A stretch of DNA of 50,638 bases, taken from positions 1 to 50,638 of the forward strand of contig JAQXUH010000037.1 of assembly GCA_029219885.1 (NCBI GenBank). The letters run 5' to 3'. Positions within the stretch are counted from its first letter, which is position 1; the number at the start of each line of letters is the position of its first letter. The notes under the pieces are model-generated. The model had not been told where the DNA came from, ran no database searches, and was given only the letters and a program-made list of their open reading frames with translations. The position numbers and the translations under genes are program-made. The stretch is from Eubacteriales bacterium. Lineage in GTDB: Bacteria; Bacillota; Clostridia; Oscillospirales; Acutalibacteraceae. This document shows, piece after piece, positions 35,898-44,815 of the stretch.

Positions 35898-37141
35898 TGG
35901 CAAAAAATATGATAATAGGTCAGTCGGGCGGTCCGACTGCGGTAATAAATTCATCTCTTGCAGGAGCAATTGATTATGCTTTTAAGCAAGACGAAATCGG
36001 TACTGTTTACGGAATGATAAACGGCATTGAGGGACTTCTTGAGGGAAATCTTTTAAACCTTAATGACAAGTTTGAAAATAAACCTTACGAGCTTAACAGA
36101 ATGAAGCTGACGCCTGCTATGTATCTCGGCTCCTGCCGATACAAGCTCAAGGGCGACGAAGAAGAATACAAAAAAATAATTGACGCACTTGAGGAAAAAA
36201 ATATCGGCTACTTTTTCTATATCGGCGGTAATGATTCAATGGATACCGTCAGCCAGCTTTCAAAGTACACAAAGAAAAACGGCATTGACATAAAGGTAGT
36301 TGGCATTCCGAAAACCATAGACAATGACTTGGCAGGAATAGACCATTCTCCAGGTTTCGGAAGTGCTGCAAAATATATTGCAAGTGCAGTGAGAGCAGTT
36401 GCATATGACACAAGTATATACAACGTAAAAAGTGTTCATATCATTGAGGCTATGGGCAGAAACGCAGGCTGGCTTGCGGCATCATCGGTTCTTGCAAGGC
36501 ACGGCGACACAATCGCACCGCATCTTATTTATCTGCCTGAAATTCCGTTTTCCGTTGACAAGTTCATTTCCGATGTGGAGAAAAAGCTTGAAGAATACAA
36601 CTCGGTTATTGCAGTAGTCAGCGAGGGCTTAAAGGATGAAAACGGCAATTACATTTGTGCTCAGGGTAACACAACAGACAAATTCGGTCACGTTATGTTA
36701 AGCGGTACAGGTGCATATCTCAAAACAGTTGTTGAGGAAAGAATCGGCTGTAAGGTCAGAGCGTTAGAGCCAAGCGTTCTTCAGCGTAGTGCAGGTCATA
36801 TTACTTCTCTTACCGATATTGACGAGGCGTACAATCTTGGAATAATCGCCGTCAAAGCGGCGTTAAACGGCGAAAGCGGAGTATTTTCAACACTTAAAAG
36901 GACCTCAAATCTCCCCTATTGTGTTGAATACGGCACAGAAGATGTGGATGTGGTGGCAAATCAGGAAAAGACAGTTCCCGTTGAATGGATAAGCAAAGAC
37001 GGAAACGATGTTACACAGGAAATGATTGATTACCTTAATCCGCTTATTAAAGGTATTGCTCAAACGCCGTACAGAAACGGAATGCCTGACTATATCGACA
37101 TTTCCCACCTTGACATTAAAAAGCAGAAATACAAGGAATAA
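35897..37141 (+). CDS. 6-phosphofructokinase, probably PPi-dependent
   Basis: 414 residues. Nucleotide/PPi loop GQSGGPTAVINSS, then GGNDSMDT (G110-T117) where ATP enzymes have GGDGS, and PKTIDND (138-144) where ATP enzymes have PGTIDND. Both changes indicate the pyrophosphate-type group, fructose-6-P + PPi giving fructose-1,6-bisphosphate + Pi. EAMGRNAGWLAASS and RALEPSVLQRSAG are further PFK motifs. Long form compared with ATP-PFK (about 320). ATG overlaps the preceding stop (TAATG), so it is translationally coupled to the glycosidase. Confidence 0.88.
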   Translation: MAKNMIIGQSGGPTAVINSSLAGAIDYAFKQDEIGTVYGMINGIEGLLEGNLLNLNDKFENKPYELNRMKLTPAMYLGSCRYKLKGDEEEYKKIIDALEEKNIGYFFYIGGNDSMDTVSQLSKYTKKNGIDIKVVGIPKTIDNDLAGIDHSPGFGSAAKYIASAVRAVAYDTSIYNVKSVHIIEAMGRNAGWLAASSVLARHGDTIAPHLIYLPEIPFSVDKFISDVEKKLEEYNSVIAVVSEGLKDENGNYICAQGNTTDKFGHVMLSGTGAYLKTVVEERIGCKVRALEPSVLQRSAGHITSLTDIDEAYNLGIIAVKAALNGESGVFSTLKRTSNLPYCVEYGTEDVDVVANQEKTVPVEWISKDGNDVTQEMIDYLNPLIKGIAQTPYRNGMPDYIDISHLDIKKQKYKE

Positions 37142-37143
37142 CA

Positions 37144-37177
37144 AAAATGACACCGATGCTGTTCGGTGTCATTTTTT
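37144..37177 (+). terminator. Bidirectional terminator
   Basis: AATGACACCGA (37146-37156) pairs perfectly with TCGGTGTCATT (37163-37173), with T-runs on both strands. It separates the PFK gene from the convergent GPH symporter. Confidence 0.92.
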
Positions 37178-37188
37178 ACGTGTTCAGT

Positions 37189-38682
37189 TTATACTTTGCC
37201 ATTATCTGAGCAGTTAATTTTTTCTTGGCAATATGGAGAAAGTCCTGATTCCTCTCTGCCCTCACGGCGAGCCTTTAAGTCGCTTTCAACTATTGCTCGT
37301 TTCTCCTTGGTGTATTTTACAAAAAGGAGTGGAATGATATAAAGCACGCTGGCAATTGCAGGAGTTAATACTACAAGCGGCCATATCCACTTATCAAAAG
37401 CGGCAGTCTGCGTTCCCACATACACAGCAGCGTTGTCAATTGCTTTGTACCCGAGAGCTGCCAAAGCAGCCGTTGCAAGTCCCGATGTGATACCGCTTGA
37501 AATTTTCGTAAAGGAAGTCTGCATTGAGAATGTAATACCCTCTGTTCTTTTGCCTGTTTTCCACTCCATATAGTCGATACTGTCGCAGAAAATAGAGGTC
37601 TGTGCGATTGATGCAGCACCTGACGGAATACTGCCGATACCGATAATTATCATAGATATCCAAAGCTTATTACCCTCAAAGCCTACGGCAAAAGCAATAA
37701 TTCTTGCGATTACATTAACCACCTGAATAAATATAAGTACATTTACGTATCCGCCGAAAAGCTTTTTAAGCTTATCTGCAAAAATCATACCGATAAAGCC
37801 CGGAAGTCCTGTAATGATAAAGTAAATCGTGGTAAGTCCCAAAGCACCGATAAGACCGTTACCTAAGAAATCCGACGGAATTTCATACTTGAAGAAATAT
37901 GTTACAAGGCTTACACCGAAACCGAGAGAGCCGAAAAGGTTGGAAAGAGTTACAAGCAGGAGCATTTTATTTTTGAAAAGCATCAAAAAGCTTTCTTTCA
38001 TTGACGCCTGTTGTTCCTGCTGATTTACGTGAACTCGCTCCTGAGCACTTGAGCATCTGTAGCTAATCATAGCACCGCCGAGACCGAAAATTATAGCAAA
38101 TACAAGAGTAACAAACGCCATTGAAACGCCCTTGGCATTTGCTATCATTTCAAGAGCCATTGGTATTACTGTACTGAGTGCACTGTATACACAGCTGCCG
38201 ATTGTTCTTGCCCACTGAACAAACCTGTCTCTTTCAGAAGAATTTGGTGAAACTGCGGCGGTAATGCCCCATACGCACACATCCTGAACTGTATATGCAA
38301 GGTCCCAGCAGATATACATAATAATGAAATATGCAACTCTCAGCCACAGCAAATCTTCATTAGTGGAAAATACTAAGAAAAGAAGAACTGTAAACACACC
38401 TACAGGAAGGGGTGTATATTTAAGAAACGGACGCATTTTTTCGCCGTTTTTGAACGTATGCCTGTCGATAAAAGAGCCCACTATCGGGTCATTTACTCCG
38501 TCCCACACTTTCATAATAATAAGAAGTGCAGAAACAACAATTGCCGGAAACAAGGCAATATCCGTCATAAAGTATGTAAAAAACGAACCGCCTATTAAAG
38601 AATAGACCATATTCTGACCTGAAAGGCCGAAATAAAAGTTTCGTTTTTCTTTTTTGCTGATATAAGTCTTTTCGTTTTCCAT
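37189..38682 (-). CDS. GPH-family sugar:cation symporter (MFS)
   Basis: 497 residues, about 12 membrane segments. The GPH signature is KVWDGVNDPIVGSFIDRHTFKNGEKMRPF, and the second-half counterpart is IDYMEWKTGKRTEGITFSMQTSFTK. It imports glycosides with Na+ or H+. SD GGGGG lies 7 nt before the ATG. It follows the M20 peptidase gene by 31 nt with no promoter between, so the two are co-transcribed. It is the second GPH protein here; the first is at the left edge. Confidence 0.9.
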   Translation of the reverse strand: MENEKTYISKKEKRNFYFGLSGQNMVYSLIGGSFFTYFMTDIALFPAIVVSALLIIMKVWDGVNDPIVGSFIDRHTFKNGEKMRPFLKYTPLPVGVFTVLLFLVFSTNEDLLWLRVAYFIIMYICWDLAYTVQDVCVWGITAAVSPNSSERDRFVQWARTIGSCVYSALSTVIPMALEMIANAKGVSMAFVTLVFAIIFGLGGAMISYRCSSAQERVHVNQQEQQASMKESFLMLFKNKMLLLVTLSNLFGSLGFGVSLVTYFFKYEIPSDFLGNGLIGALGLTTIYFIITGLPGFIGMIFADKLKKLFGGYVNVLIFIQVVNVIARIIAFAVGFEGNKLWISMIIIGIGSIPSGAASIAQTSIFCDSIDYMEWKTGKRTEGITFSMQTSFTKISSGITSGLATAALAALGYKAIDNAAVYVGTQTAAFDKWIWPLVVLTPAIASVLYIIPLLFVKYTKEKRAIVESDLKARREGREESGLSPYCQEKINCSDNGKV

Positions 38683-38713
38683 AACTATTCCCCCTTAAAT
38701 AGTATGTCTTTTA

Positions 38714-40150
38714 TCAGTCAGAAGTCATTTTGCGGATATATCGTTTAAAGAAAGTTACGCCCGTATTAAGCTGAGAAATCGGTATTCTCTCGTTGGTAGA
38801 GTGCATATTAGAAAGGAGCTCGTTGCTGATAGTAAATGGTGAAAAGCGGTAAATATTATCGCATACAGGCTCATAATTATAAGCGTCTGTACCGCCTGTT
38901 ACAAGGTAAGGCACAACAATGCTCTTGTCACTTTCTGCTGACATAAGCTCCTTGATAGTTTCAAAGGCTTTGGTATTTGTGGGAGAAACCTTGCTTGCCT
39001 CTTTACCTTTAACAAGCTCGATTTCTGTATCGTCACCGCCCATATACTTTTCAAGATGATTTTCAACATCCTTGATTGTGTCGCCAGGCATAATTCTGAA
39101 GTTAATTGTTGCTGTTGCCTTCTGAGGAAGTACATTTGCCGCAGGCGAACCGCTTGACATTGTAACAGCCGCAGAAGTACGCACCATAGGAAACGCCATT
39201 TCATTTGACGCAAGAATTTTAGTAAGCAGCGGTTTTAAGACAGGCACATTACAAAGCACAAAACGCAGAGGATAGCTCATATATCTGCCAACAGTACTGA
39301 TTAATTCAAACAGAATTTTAGATGAATACGGCTTCATCTGATGATTTTCAAGAGCCACAATTTTGTTTGAAAGCTTACCGAGAGCAGTATGCTTAGGGGG
39401 CTGTGAAGAGTGACCGCCCTTGCCGTTTACGGTAATTTTGAAATCGGCATAACCTTTTTCTGCAACGCCAACTGCTGAAAGGTCAGCGTCTAAAACGCCC
39501 TTGATATTTACAGGCAGAGTTACACCACCCTCATCAAATACGCTGTCAAGGTGAACGCCTTTTTCCTTAAGAGCAGCCGCAATATCACGAGCCGCACTAT
39601 TCTTGCCTGCTACGATTTCCTCGTTATAGCCGAAGCAGAGATACACACTTCTTTCAGGCTGATAGCCCTCTTCCAAAAGAGTTTCGATACTTTCCATAAG
39701 GCAGATAAGGTGATTTTTCATATCAATGGCACCTCTGCCCCAAATGTACTCGCCGTCGTTATAGCCCTCAAATGCAGGATGCTCCCAATCTTTCTCTGTA
39801 CCATCGGCAACAGGCACAACATCCTGATGGGACAAAAAGGCAATAGGCTCAAGGCTTTCGTCTTTACCTTGCCAGAAATAAAGAAGTCCTGCCTTTGACA
39901 CCTTTTCAACAGTCAATGTGCTGTGAAGCTTTGGATATGCGTTTCTTAAAAATTCGTGATATCTGTCAAATTCCGCCCAATCTGTCTGACTTTCGTCCTC
40001 GTGGGAAATAGTTTTAAACTGAATGGCACGGCTGAGATTTTCCTGCACTCTTTTCATATTCACATTTTCAACAGGCATTTCCTTTTTCTTTGGCAATTCT
40101 GCCTTATAAAAAGCAGCGTGAACGGCAGAGGCCGCAACCGCAATTAACAA
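38714..40150 (-). CDS. M20-family metallopeptidase (PM20D1/carboxypeptidase S type)
   Basis: 478 residues from a TTG at 40150. Metal ligands are visible in LSHQDVVP, GRGAIDMKNH and FGYNEEIVAGKNS; the dimerisation domain has GKGGHSSQPPKHTALGKLS. PM20D1-like enzymes cleave or form N-acyl amino acids or act as carboxypeptidases. The start is uncertain: the frame continues upstream as a hydrophobic stretch (IIALYIIIAVLLIAVAASAV) back to a TGA at 40187-40189 without ATG, GTG or TTG, although GGAG (40190-40193) stands ready. A non-standard start or a sequence error is possible. Co-transcribed with the GPH symporter. Confidence 0.83.
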   Translation of the reverse strand: MLIAVAASAVHAAFYKAELPKKKEMPVENVNMKRVQENLSRAIQFKTISHEDESQTDWAEFDRYHEFLRNAYPKLHSTLTVEKVSKAGLLYFWQGKDESLEPIAFLSHQDVVPVADGTEKDWEHPAFEGYNDGEYIWGRGAIDMKNHLICLMESIETLLEEGYQPERSVYLCFGYNEEIVAGKNSAARDIAAALKEKGVHLDSVFDEGGVTLPVNIKGVLDADLSAVGVAEKGYADFKITVNGKGGHSSQPPKHTALGKLSNKIVALENHQMKPYSSKILFELISTVGRYMSYPLRFVLCNVPVLKPLLTKILASNEMAFPMVRTSAAVTMSSGSPAANVLPQKATATINFRIMPGDTIKDVENHLEKYMGGDDTEIELVKGKEASKVSPTNTKAFETIKELMSAESDKSIVVPYLVTGGTDAYNYEPVCDNIYRFSPFTISNELLSNMHSTNERIPISQLNTGVTFFKRYIRKMTSD

Positions 40151-40216
40151 AACTGCAATAATAATGTATAAAGCTATTATTTTTAATCACTCCAAAAAAA
40201 CAATCTTACATCTATT

Positions 40217-40244
40217 ATTATAATCGAAATAAAAAAATAATCAA
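40217..40244 (-). promoter_or_regulatory. Promoter of M20 peptidase-GPH operon
   Basis: TTGATT (40239-40244), 16 bp, TATAAT (40217-40222) on the minus strand. Confidence 0.65.
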
Positions 40245-40295
40245 CAAAAAGTCTAAAAATTATTTTACAAAATATGACATATATAATTATTCTTC

Positions 40296-40324
40296 TTGCA
40301 AAAAGTGTCTTACAGCATTACAAT
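40296..40324 (+). promoter_or_regulatory. Promoter of aconitase X operon
   Basis: TTGCAA (40296-40301), 17 bp, TACAAT (40319-40324), giving a leader of about 45 nt. A second TATAAT at 40351-40356 lacks a -35. Confidence 0.5.
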
Positions 40325-40374
40325 AGTATAGGTATATTATGTACTGAACATATAATACAGAAGGGGTAAAAATT

Positions 40375-41673
40375 ATGAATGAAGATTTCAATTACAAAAT
40401 GGAATTGACTCCTGAGCAGGCCGACATTCTTCACGGCAAAAGCGGTGAAACAATGGCGAAGGTTATGAAAACTCTCGTTATGTACGGTGAGGCTTTTGGT
40501 GCTACAAAGATGATTCCTGTAACAAGCGAAAAAGGTCATCTTGTAACAAGCTTTGGCCTGGGAGTTATGAAGCCTGTTTATGAGCTTATGGATAAGCTTA
40601 TCGCAGATGGTGCTTTGTCAAAGCAGAAGTTTTCTGTTGACCCGAAGCCGCTTGACCCAAAGGTTCCGTCAGACTTCTTAAAGAATTTTGTTTTCAACAA
40701 ATTTATGTACTCTATGCAGGACCAGTATGACGCTCAGCTTGAAAAGTTAGGTCTTATTGATGAAAAATCATACACCTGTACCTGCTATATGGACGAGGTT
40801 GGCAACAAGCCGAAGAAAGGCGATATTCTCTCCTGGGCAGAATCTTCAGCCGTTGTATATGCTAACTCTGTACTCGGTGCAAGATGTAACAGAAACTCCG
40901 GTATTATTGAGCTTTTCGGCTCAATCGTCGGATGTGTTCCCTATTTCGGTCTTGTAACTGACGAGGGCAGAAAAGCAACATGGATTGTTAAGGTTGAAAC
41001 TACCAAAAAGCCTGAGGCTCAGGTTTTAGGCTCTGCTATCGGTATGAAGGTTATGGAAGATGTACCTTATGTTATGGGTATGGATAAGTGGCTCGGAACA
41101 GAGCTTACAGATGATGCCTGTGCATATCTTAAGGATTTTGGTGCAGCTACCGCATCAAATGGTGCAGTAGGTCTTTATCATATTGACAAGCTCACTCCTG
41201 AAGCAGTTGAGCAAGGCGAGTCGCTCATTACAGAAGACGCACAAGTTTATGTTATTGACGACGCAGAGCTTCAGCGAGTTAAGGACAGCTATCCTGTTAT
41301 GTGGAAGAACAAGGACGCAAAACCGAAGCTTTGTTTCGTTGGATGTCCGCACCTTTCACTTGCTCAGCTTAACGAGTGGACAGATAAGGTTGCAGAGGGA
41401 CTTAAAAAGAGCGGACTTAAGAAAGTCAGCGTTCCTACTGTATTTACCTGTGCACCTGGAGTTAAGGAAAAATTTGAAAAAACTCCTGCTGCTAAAAAGC
41501 TTGAGGCAACAGGCGTTGTACTTTCCTACATTTGCCCTCTTATGTATATGAACAATCCTCTTGCAAAGGCTATGCCGGTTATGACAAACTCTAACAAGCT
41601 TAGAACATACACCACCGCTCGTTATTACACAAGCGATGAAATTCTTGACATAATCACAAAGGAGGTAAAGTAA
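40375..41673 (+). CDS. Aconitase X catalytic (large) subunit
   Basis: 432 residues, the AcnX/DUF521 family. The family signature is AESSAVVYANSVLGARCNRNSG (about residues 155-176); LTPEQADILHGKSGETMAKVM and VFTCAPGVKE are also typical. AcnX proteins are Fe-S dehydratases; characterised ones act on cis-3-hydroxy-L-proline or, in archaea, mevalonate 5-phosphate. Substrate here is unknown. SD AAGGGG precedes the ATG. The small subunit follows one nucleotide after the stop, and an OYE-type flavoenzyme comes next. Confidence 0.88.
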   Translation: MNEDFNYKMELTPEQADILHGKSGETMAKVMKTLVMYGEAFGATKMIPVTSEKGHLVTSFGLGVMKPVYELMDKLIADGALSKQKFSVDPKPLDPKVPSDFLKNFVFNKFMYSMQDQYDAQLEKLGLIDEKSYTCTCYMDEVGNKPKKGDILSWAESSAVVYANSVLGARCNRNSGIIELFGSIVGCVPYFGLVTDEGRKATWIVKVETTKKPEAQVLGSAIGMKVMEDVPYVMGMDKWLGTELTDDACAYLKDFGAATASNGAVGLYHIDKLTPEAVEQGESLITEDAQVYVIDDAELQRVKDSYPVMWKNKDAKPKLCFVGCPHLSLAQLNEWTDKVAEGLKKSGLKKVSVPTVFTCAPGVKEKFEKTPAAKKLEATGVVLSYICPLMYMNNPLAKAMPVMTNSNKLRTYTTARYYTSDEILDIITKEVK

Positions 41674-41674
41674 T

Positions 41675-42139
41675 ATGAAACAGTTTAAAGGACGTGCAGT
41701 AGTTGCAGGAAAATGTACTGCTGATGCACTTGTATCCCACAGCGGATTTAATACTCTTGCTTCCTTTCAGGGTGCACTTCAGTTCGGCGAATTTCCAATC
41801 ATAGGAAACAAATACAAGCAGACTGAATGTGACGACCAGAATAACAAGGACCTTTACAGAAAGCCTATGCTGAACAAGGCACTTTGCCTGCCTCAGACTA
41901 TCGGCTCAACAACAGGCGGTATGATTTTATTCTGTGCAAAGGCAATGGGCAAATGTCCGTCATGCCTTCTTTTCAGCGAGCATATCGACTCACTTGCTGC
42001 CGCAGGTGTTGTTTTGGCGGCTAACTGGTGTGACGAGCCTATCGTTACTGTAGACTGCTTAGGTCAGGAATTTCTCGATTATGTTAAAGACGGTATGAAA
42101 ATTACTGTTGATGAAGACGGTACAGTTACCGTTGAATAA
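41675..42139 (+). CDS. Aconitase X swivel-domain (small) subunit
   Basis: 154 residues, DUF126/AcnX swivel domain. FKGRAVVAGKCTADALVSHSGFN is the N-terminal part; GSTTGGMIL corresponds to the conserved GSS-type loop that supplies the catalytic serine or threonine, and HIDSLAAAGVVLAANWCDEPIVTVD is the C-terminal signature. The sequence carries extra cysteines (C14, C53, C71, C86, C94, C97) relative to textbook members, from memory. SD AAAGGAGG sits in the 3' end of the large-subunit gene. Confidence 0.86.
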   Translation: MKQFKGRAVVAGKCTADALVSHSGFNTLASFQGALQFGEFPIIGNKYKQTECDDQNNKDLYRKPMLNKALCLPQTIGSTTGGMILFCAKAMGKCPSCLLFSEHIDSLAAAGVVLAANWCDEPIVTVDCLGQEFLDYVKDGMKITVDEDGTVTVE

Positions 42140-42156
42140 TTTGATTGGAGTATAAA

Positions 42157-44214
42157 ATGGATAAAAAATTAGAGCCTTTATTTACCCCTTGGAAAATAGG
42201 AAACTGTGAAATTAAAAACCGTATTGTTATGACCAGTATGGGCGGTACTGACCTTTTCGGCTGGATGGAAGTAAACCATTTTGATAAAGACGGTGCAAAG
42301 TTCATTATGGAAGTTGCTAAAAACAACTGCGGTCTTATTCTTCCCGGCTGTCAGCCTGTATATAACCCGATGCTTGGTCAATGGCTTGACAAGAACAACA
42401 AGCTTTATAAAGATTTGGCAAAGTGGATGCCTGAATTCCACAAAACAGGTGCAAAGCTTTTCGTTCAGCTTACAGCAGGCTTCGGCCGTTCATTTACTGT
42501 CAGCAGTATGATGGAAACGCTCTATAACACACCTGTTATAAATGTACTGAGCAAGCCTATTATGAATCTTGACAAAATTACGGCAGCACCATCACCAGCT
42601 GAAAACCGCTGGTCTGACAAGCTTCCGTCAAGAGAGATTACAAAGAAAGAGATTGACCGCTTTGTTGAGGCATTTGCAACCTGCTCAAAGAAACTTATGG
42701 ACGCAGGTGTTGACGGCGTTGAAATTCACGCTGTTCATGAGGGTTATCTCCTTGACCAGTTTACACTTAAATATGTAAACAAGAGAACTGACGAGTACGG
42801 CGGAAGTTTTGAAAATCGTTACCGCTTTGCCGTTGAAATCGTTAAGGCTATTAAGGAGAAGTGCGGTAAGGACTTCCCTGTTTCTCTCAGATATTCTGTT
42901 CTTTCAAAGACTAAAGGTTGCCGTCAGGGTGCTCTTCCCGGTGAAGATTATGTTGAGGCAGGCAGAGATATGGAAGAAAGCGAAAGAGCAATCAAGTATC
43001 TTTCCGACGCAGGATACGATATGTTCAACTGCGACAACGGAACATATGACGCTTGGTATTGGGCTCATCCGCCAATCTATATGCCTGAAAACTGTAACCT
43101 TGAGGATGTTGAGCATATCAAGAACTTTACAGACAAGCCTGTTGTTTGTGCAGGCCGTCTTGACCCGAGAGTTGCGGCTGACGCTGTTGCTGAGGGTAAG
43201 CTTGACGGTGCAGGCTTTGCAAGACCATTCCTTGCAGACCAGGAATGGGTAACAAAGATGATTAACGATGATGAGGAGGATATCCGTCCTTGTATTCTTT
43301 GTCACAACGGCTGTTTCAATATGTGCCACTACAAAGGTGTGCCGAATGACCAGGAGCTTTCCGACAGTATGCACCTTGCACGCTGTGCAGTTAATGCCGA
43401 AACAATGCAGTGGAACAAGCATAAGATTGTTAAGACTAATTCTCCAAAAACTGTTCACATTATCGGTGGCGGTATCGGCGGTATGGAGGCTGCAAGAGTT
43501 CTTAAGCTCAGAGGTCATAAGCCTGTAATTCACGAAAAGAGTGATGTTCTCGGCGGTACATTTATTCCTGCAAGTGCCGAAAGCTATAAGGGTAAGCTTC
43601 GTGAGCTTCTTGAGTGGTACAGATTGCAGATGAAAAAGCTTGACATTGAAATTCATTATAATGACGAGGTTAAGGATGTTTCAAAATTCGCCGGTTCTCC
43701 TGTTATAGTTGCTACCGGCTCAAGACCGATTCAGCTCAAGAGTGTTAAGGGCTACGAAAAAATGGTTGAGGCCTGCGACTTCCTTAATGGCGTTAAAGAG
43801 GTTGGCGAAACTGTTGCTGTTATCGGCGGCGGTCTTACAGGATGCGAGATAGCTTACGAGCTTGCACTTCAGGGCAAAAAGCCTGTTATCGTTGAAATGA
43901 AAGACGATTTGGTAAGTCAGAAGGGCGTTTGCCTTGCTAATTCATCATATCTCCGTGAGTGGTTTGAGCTTAACAAAGTTCCTGTTTATCTCGAAACAAC
44001 ACTTAGGGAAATCAACGACGGCTCTATTACCTGTACTGACAAGAACGGCAAGAGCATTGAAATTCCTTGTGACAGCGTTCTTGGTGCGGTAGGATATATT
44101 CCATCACCTGTTGCACAAAAGGCAAAGAATGTTTACCTCGTTGGTGACTGCCTTGCAATCGGCAATCTCCGTTCAGTAGTATGGAAAGCATACGAAACAG
44201 CAATGAAAATTTAA
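42157..44214 (+). CDS. NADH:flavin oxidoreductase, 2,4-dienoyl-CoA reductase/2-enoate reductase-like
   Basis: 685 residues from ATG at 42157 (SD GGAG; an in-frame TTG at 42145 overlaps it). Residues 1-370 are an OYE-type FMN TIM barrel (KIGNCEIKNRIVMTSMG, GVDGVEIHAVHEGYLLDQFT, NKRTDEYGGSFENRYRF). Then come Fe-S cysteines C379-x2-C382-x3-C386 with the fourth probably C410; the last spacing (23) is longer than the 11 of FadH. Two dinucleotide folds follow (IIGGGIGGMEAARVLK near 430; AVIGGGLTGCEIAYELA near 550). It reduces an activated C=C bond with NAD(P)H. Third gene of the aconitase X operon, 17 nt after it. Confidence 0.9.
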   Translation: MDKKLEPLFTPWKIGNCEIKNRIVMTSMGGTDLFGWMEVNHFDKDGAKFIMEVAKNNCGLILPGCQPVYNPMLGQWLDKNNKLYKDLAKWMPEFHKTGAKLFVQLTAGFGRSFTVSSMMETLYNTPVINVLSKPIMNLDKITAAPSPAENRWSDKLPSREITKKEIDRFVEAFATCSKKLMDAGVDGVEIHAVHEGYLLDQFTLKYVNKRTDEYGGSFENRYRFAVEIVKAIKEKCGKDFPVSLRYSVLSKTKGCRQGALPGEDYVEAGRDMEESERAIKYLSDAGYDMFNCDNGTYDAWYWAHPPIYMPENCNLEDVEHIKNFTDKPVVCAGRLDPRVAADAVAEGKLDGAGFARPFLADQEWVTKMINDDEEDIRPCILCHNGCFNMCHYKGVPNDQELSDSMHLARCAVNAETMQWNKHKIVKTNSPKTVHIIGGGIGGMEAARVLKLRGHKPVIHEKSDVLGGTFIPASAESYKGKLRELLEWYRLQMKKLDIEIHYNDEVKDVSKFAGSPVIVATGSRPIQLKSVKGYEKMVEACDFLNGVKEVGETVAVIGGGLTGCEIAYELALQGKKPVIVEMKDDLVSQKGVCLANSSYLREWFELNKVPVYLETTLREINDGSITCTDKNGKSIEIPCDSVLGAVGYIPSPVAQKAKNVYLVGDCLAIGNLRSVVWKAYETAMKI

Positions 44215-44233
44215 TCGTAATATTTTAACATAG

Positions 44234-44263
44234 CAAAAGGCAGTCACTCGACTGCCTTTTTAT
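44234..44263 (+). terminator. Bidirectional terminator after the aconitase X operon
   Basis: AAAGGCAGTC (44236-44245) pairs perfectly with GACTGCCTTT (44250-44259), followed by a T-run on the plus strand. Nothing else is evident between 44264 and 44361. Confidence 0.9.
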
Positions 44264-44361
44264 TTTACTGATATGTACTTTACGAAAGATTGAAAGTAAT
44301 ATGAAAAACATTTTTATCTTTGCAGAGGTATAATGTACAAAAAACATTTATCAATATTTTA

Positions 44362-44778
44362 TTAAATCAAATAAGGTAAAATATCGAGCAGTAACAAACA
44401 AACAGAAACTACTATTGCCGAAACTTTACGCACAACTGAATAAATGTTTTTGTCAAATTTAAAATTGGAAAGCTCTGTTGTTAATACATGATTGAAATAA
44501 AGAAATACCACAATTCCAAAAGTAATTATTAAAGTCAATACGCCTTCTACAACTGAAAATAATATTTGATATTTATGCCATTTACATAGTGCAAGAAATA
44601 TAAAAATGATAAAAGCCATCATCAGTGACACATATGTAAATTTGAACTTTACTAAATGTCCGCTTGTTTCATATTTCTTTTTCGATTTCACACAAATAAA
44701 TTTATATAGAACTAAAACAAACCATTGAATTGACAAAAAGAACGAACAAAATATTATGGAATTATATAGATAATTCAT
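44362..44778 (-). CDS. Hypothetical membrane protein, four transmembrane segments
   Basis: 138 residues; family not recognised. Hydrophobic segments at about 7-27, 47-64, 75-93 and 113-136, with a basic loop (VKSKKKYETSGH) after the first. SD GGAG lies about 9 nt before the ATG. Lys/Phe/Ile-rich and AT-rich compared with the housekeeping genes to the left. It lies 37 nt after the next minus-strand gene, so probably the last gene of that cluster. Confidence 0.7.
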   Translation of the reverse strand: MNYLYNSIIFCSFFLSIQWFVLVLYKFICVKSKKKYETSGHLVKFKFTYVSLMMAFIIFIFLALCKWHKYQILFSVVEGVLTLIITFGIVVFLYFNHVLTTELSNFKFDKNIYSVVRKVSAIVVSVCLLLLDILPYLI

Positions 44779-44815
44779 TTTAAAAACTCCAATTTTTACT
44801 TACGCTGTTGCAGGT

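Noticed and set aside
40351-40356. TATAAT as the promoter of the aconitase X operon
   Set aside because: No -35 at proper spacing, and it lies too close to the ATG; the TTGCAA-17-TACAAT pair upstream fits better.
42904-43656. 250-residue minus-strand reading frame
   Set aside because: It lies entirely opposite the well-supported flavoenzyme gene, is rich in Cys/His/Ser and has no ribosome site; antisense shadow.
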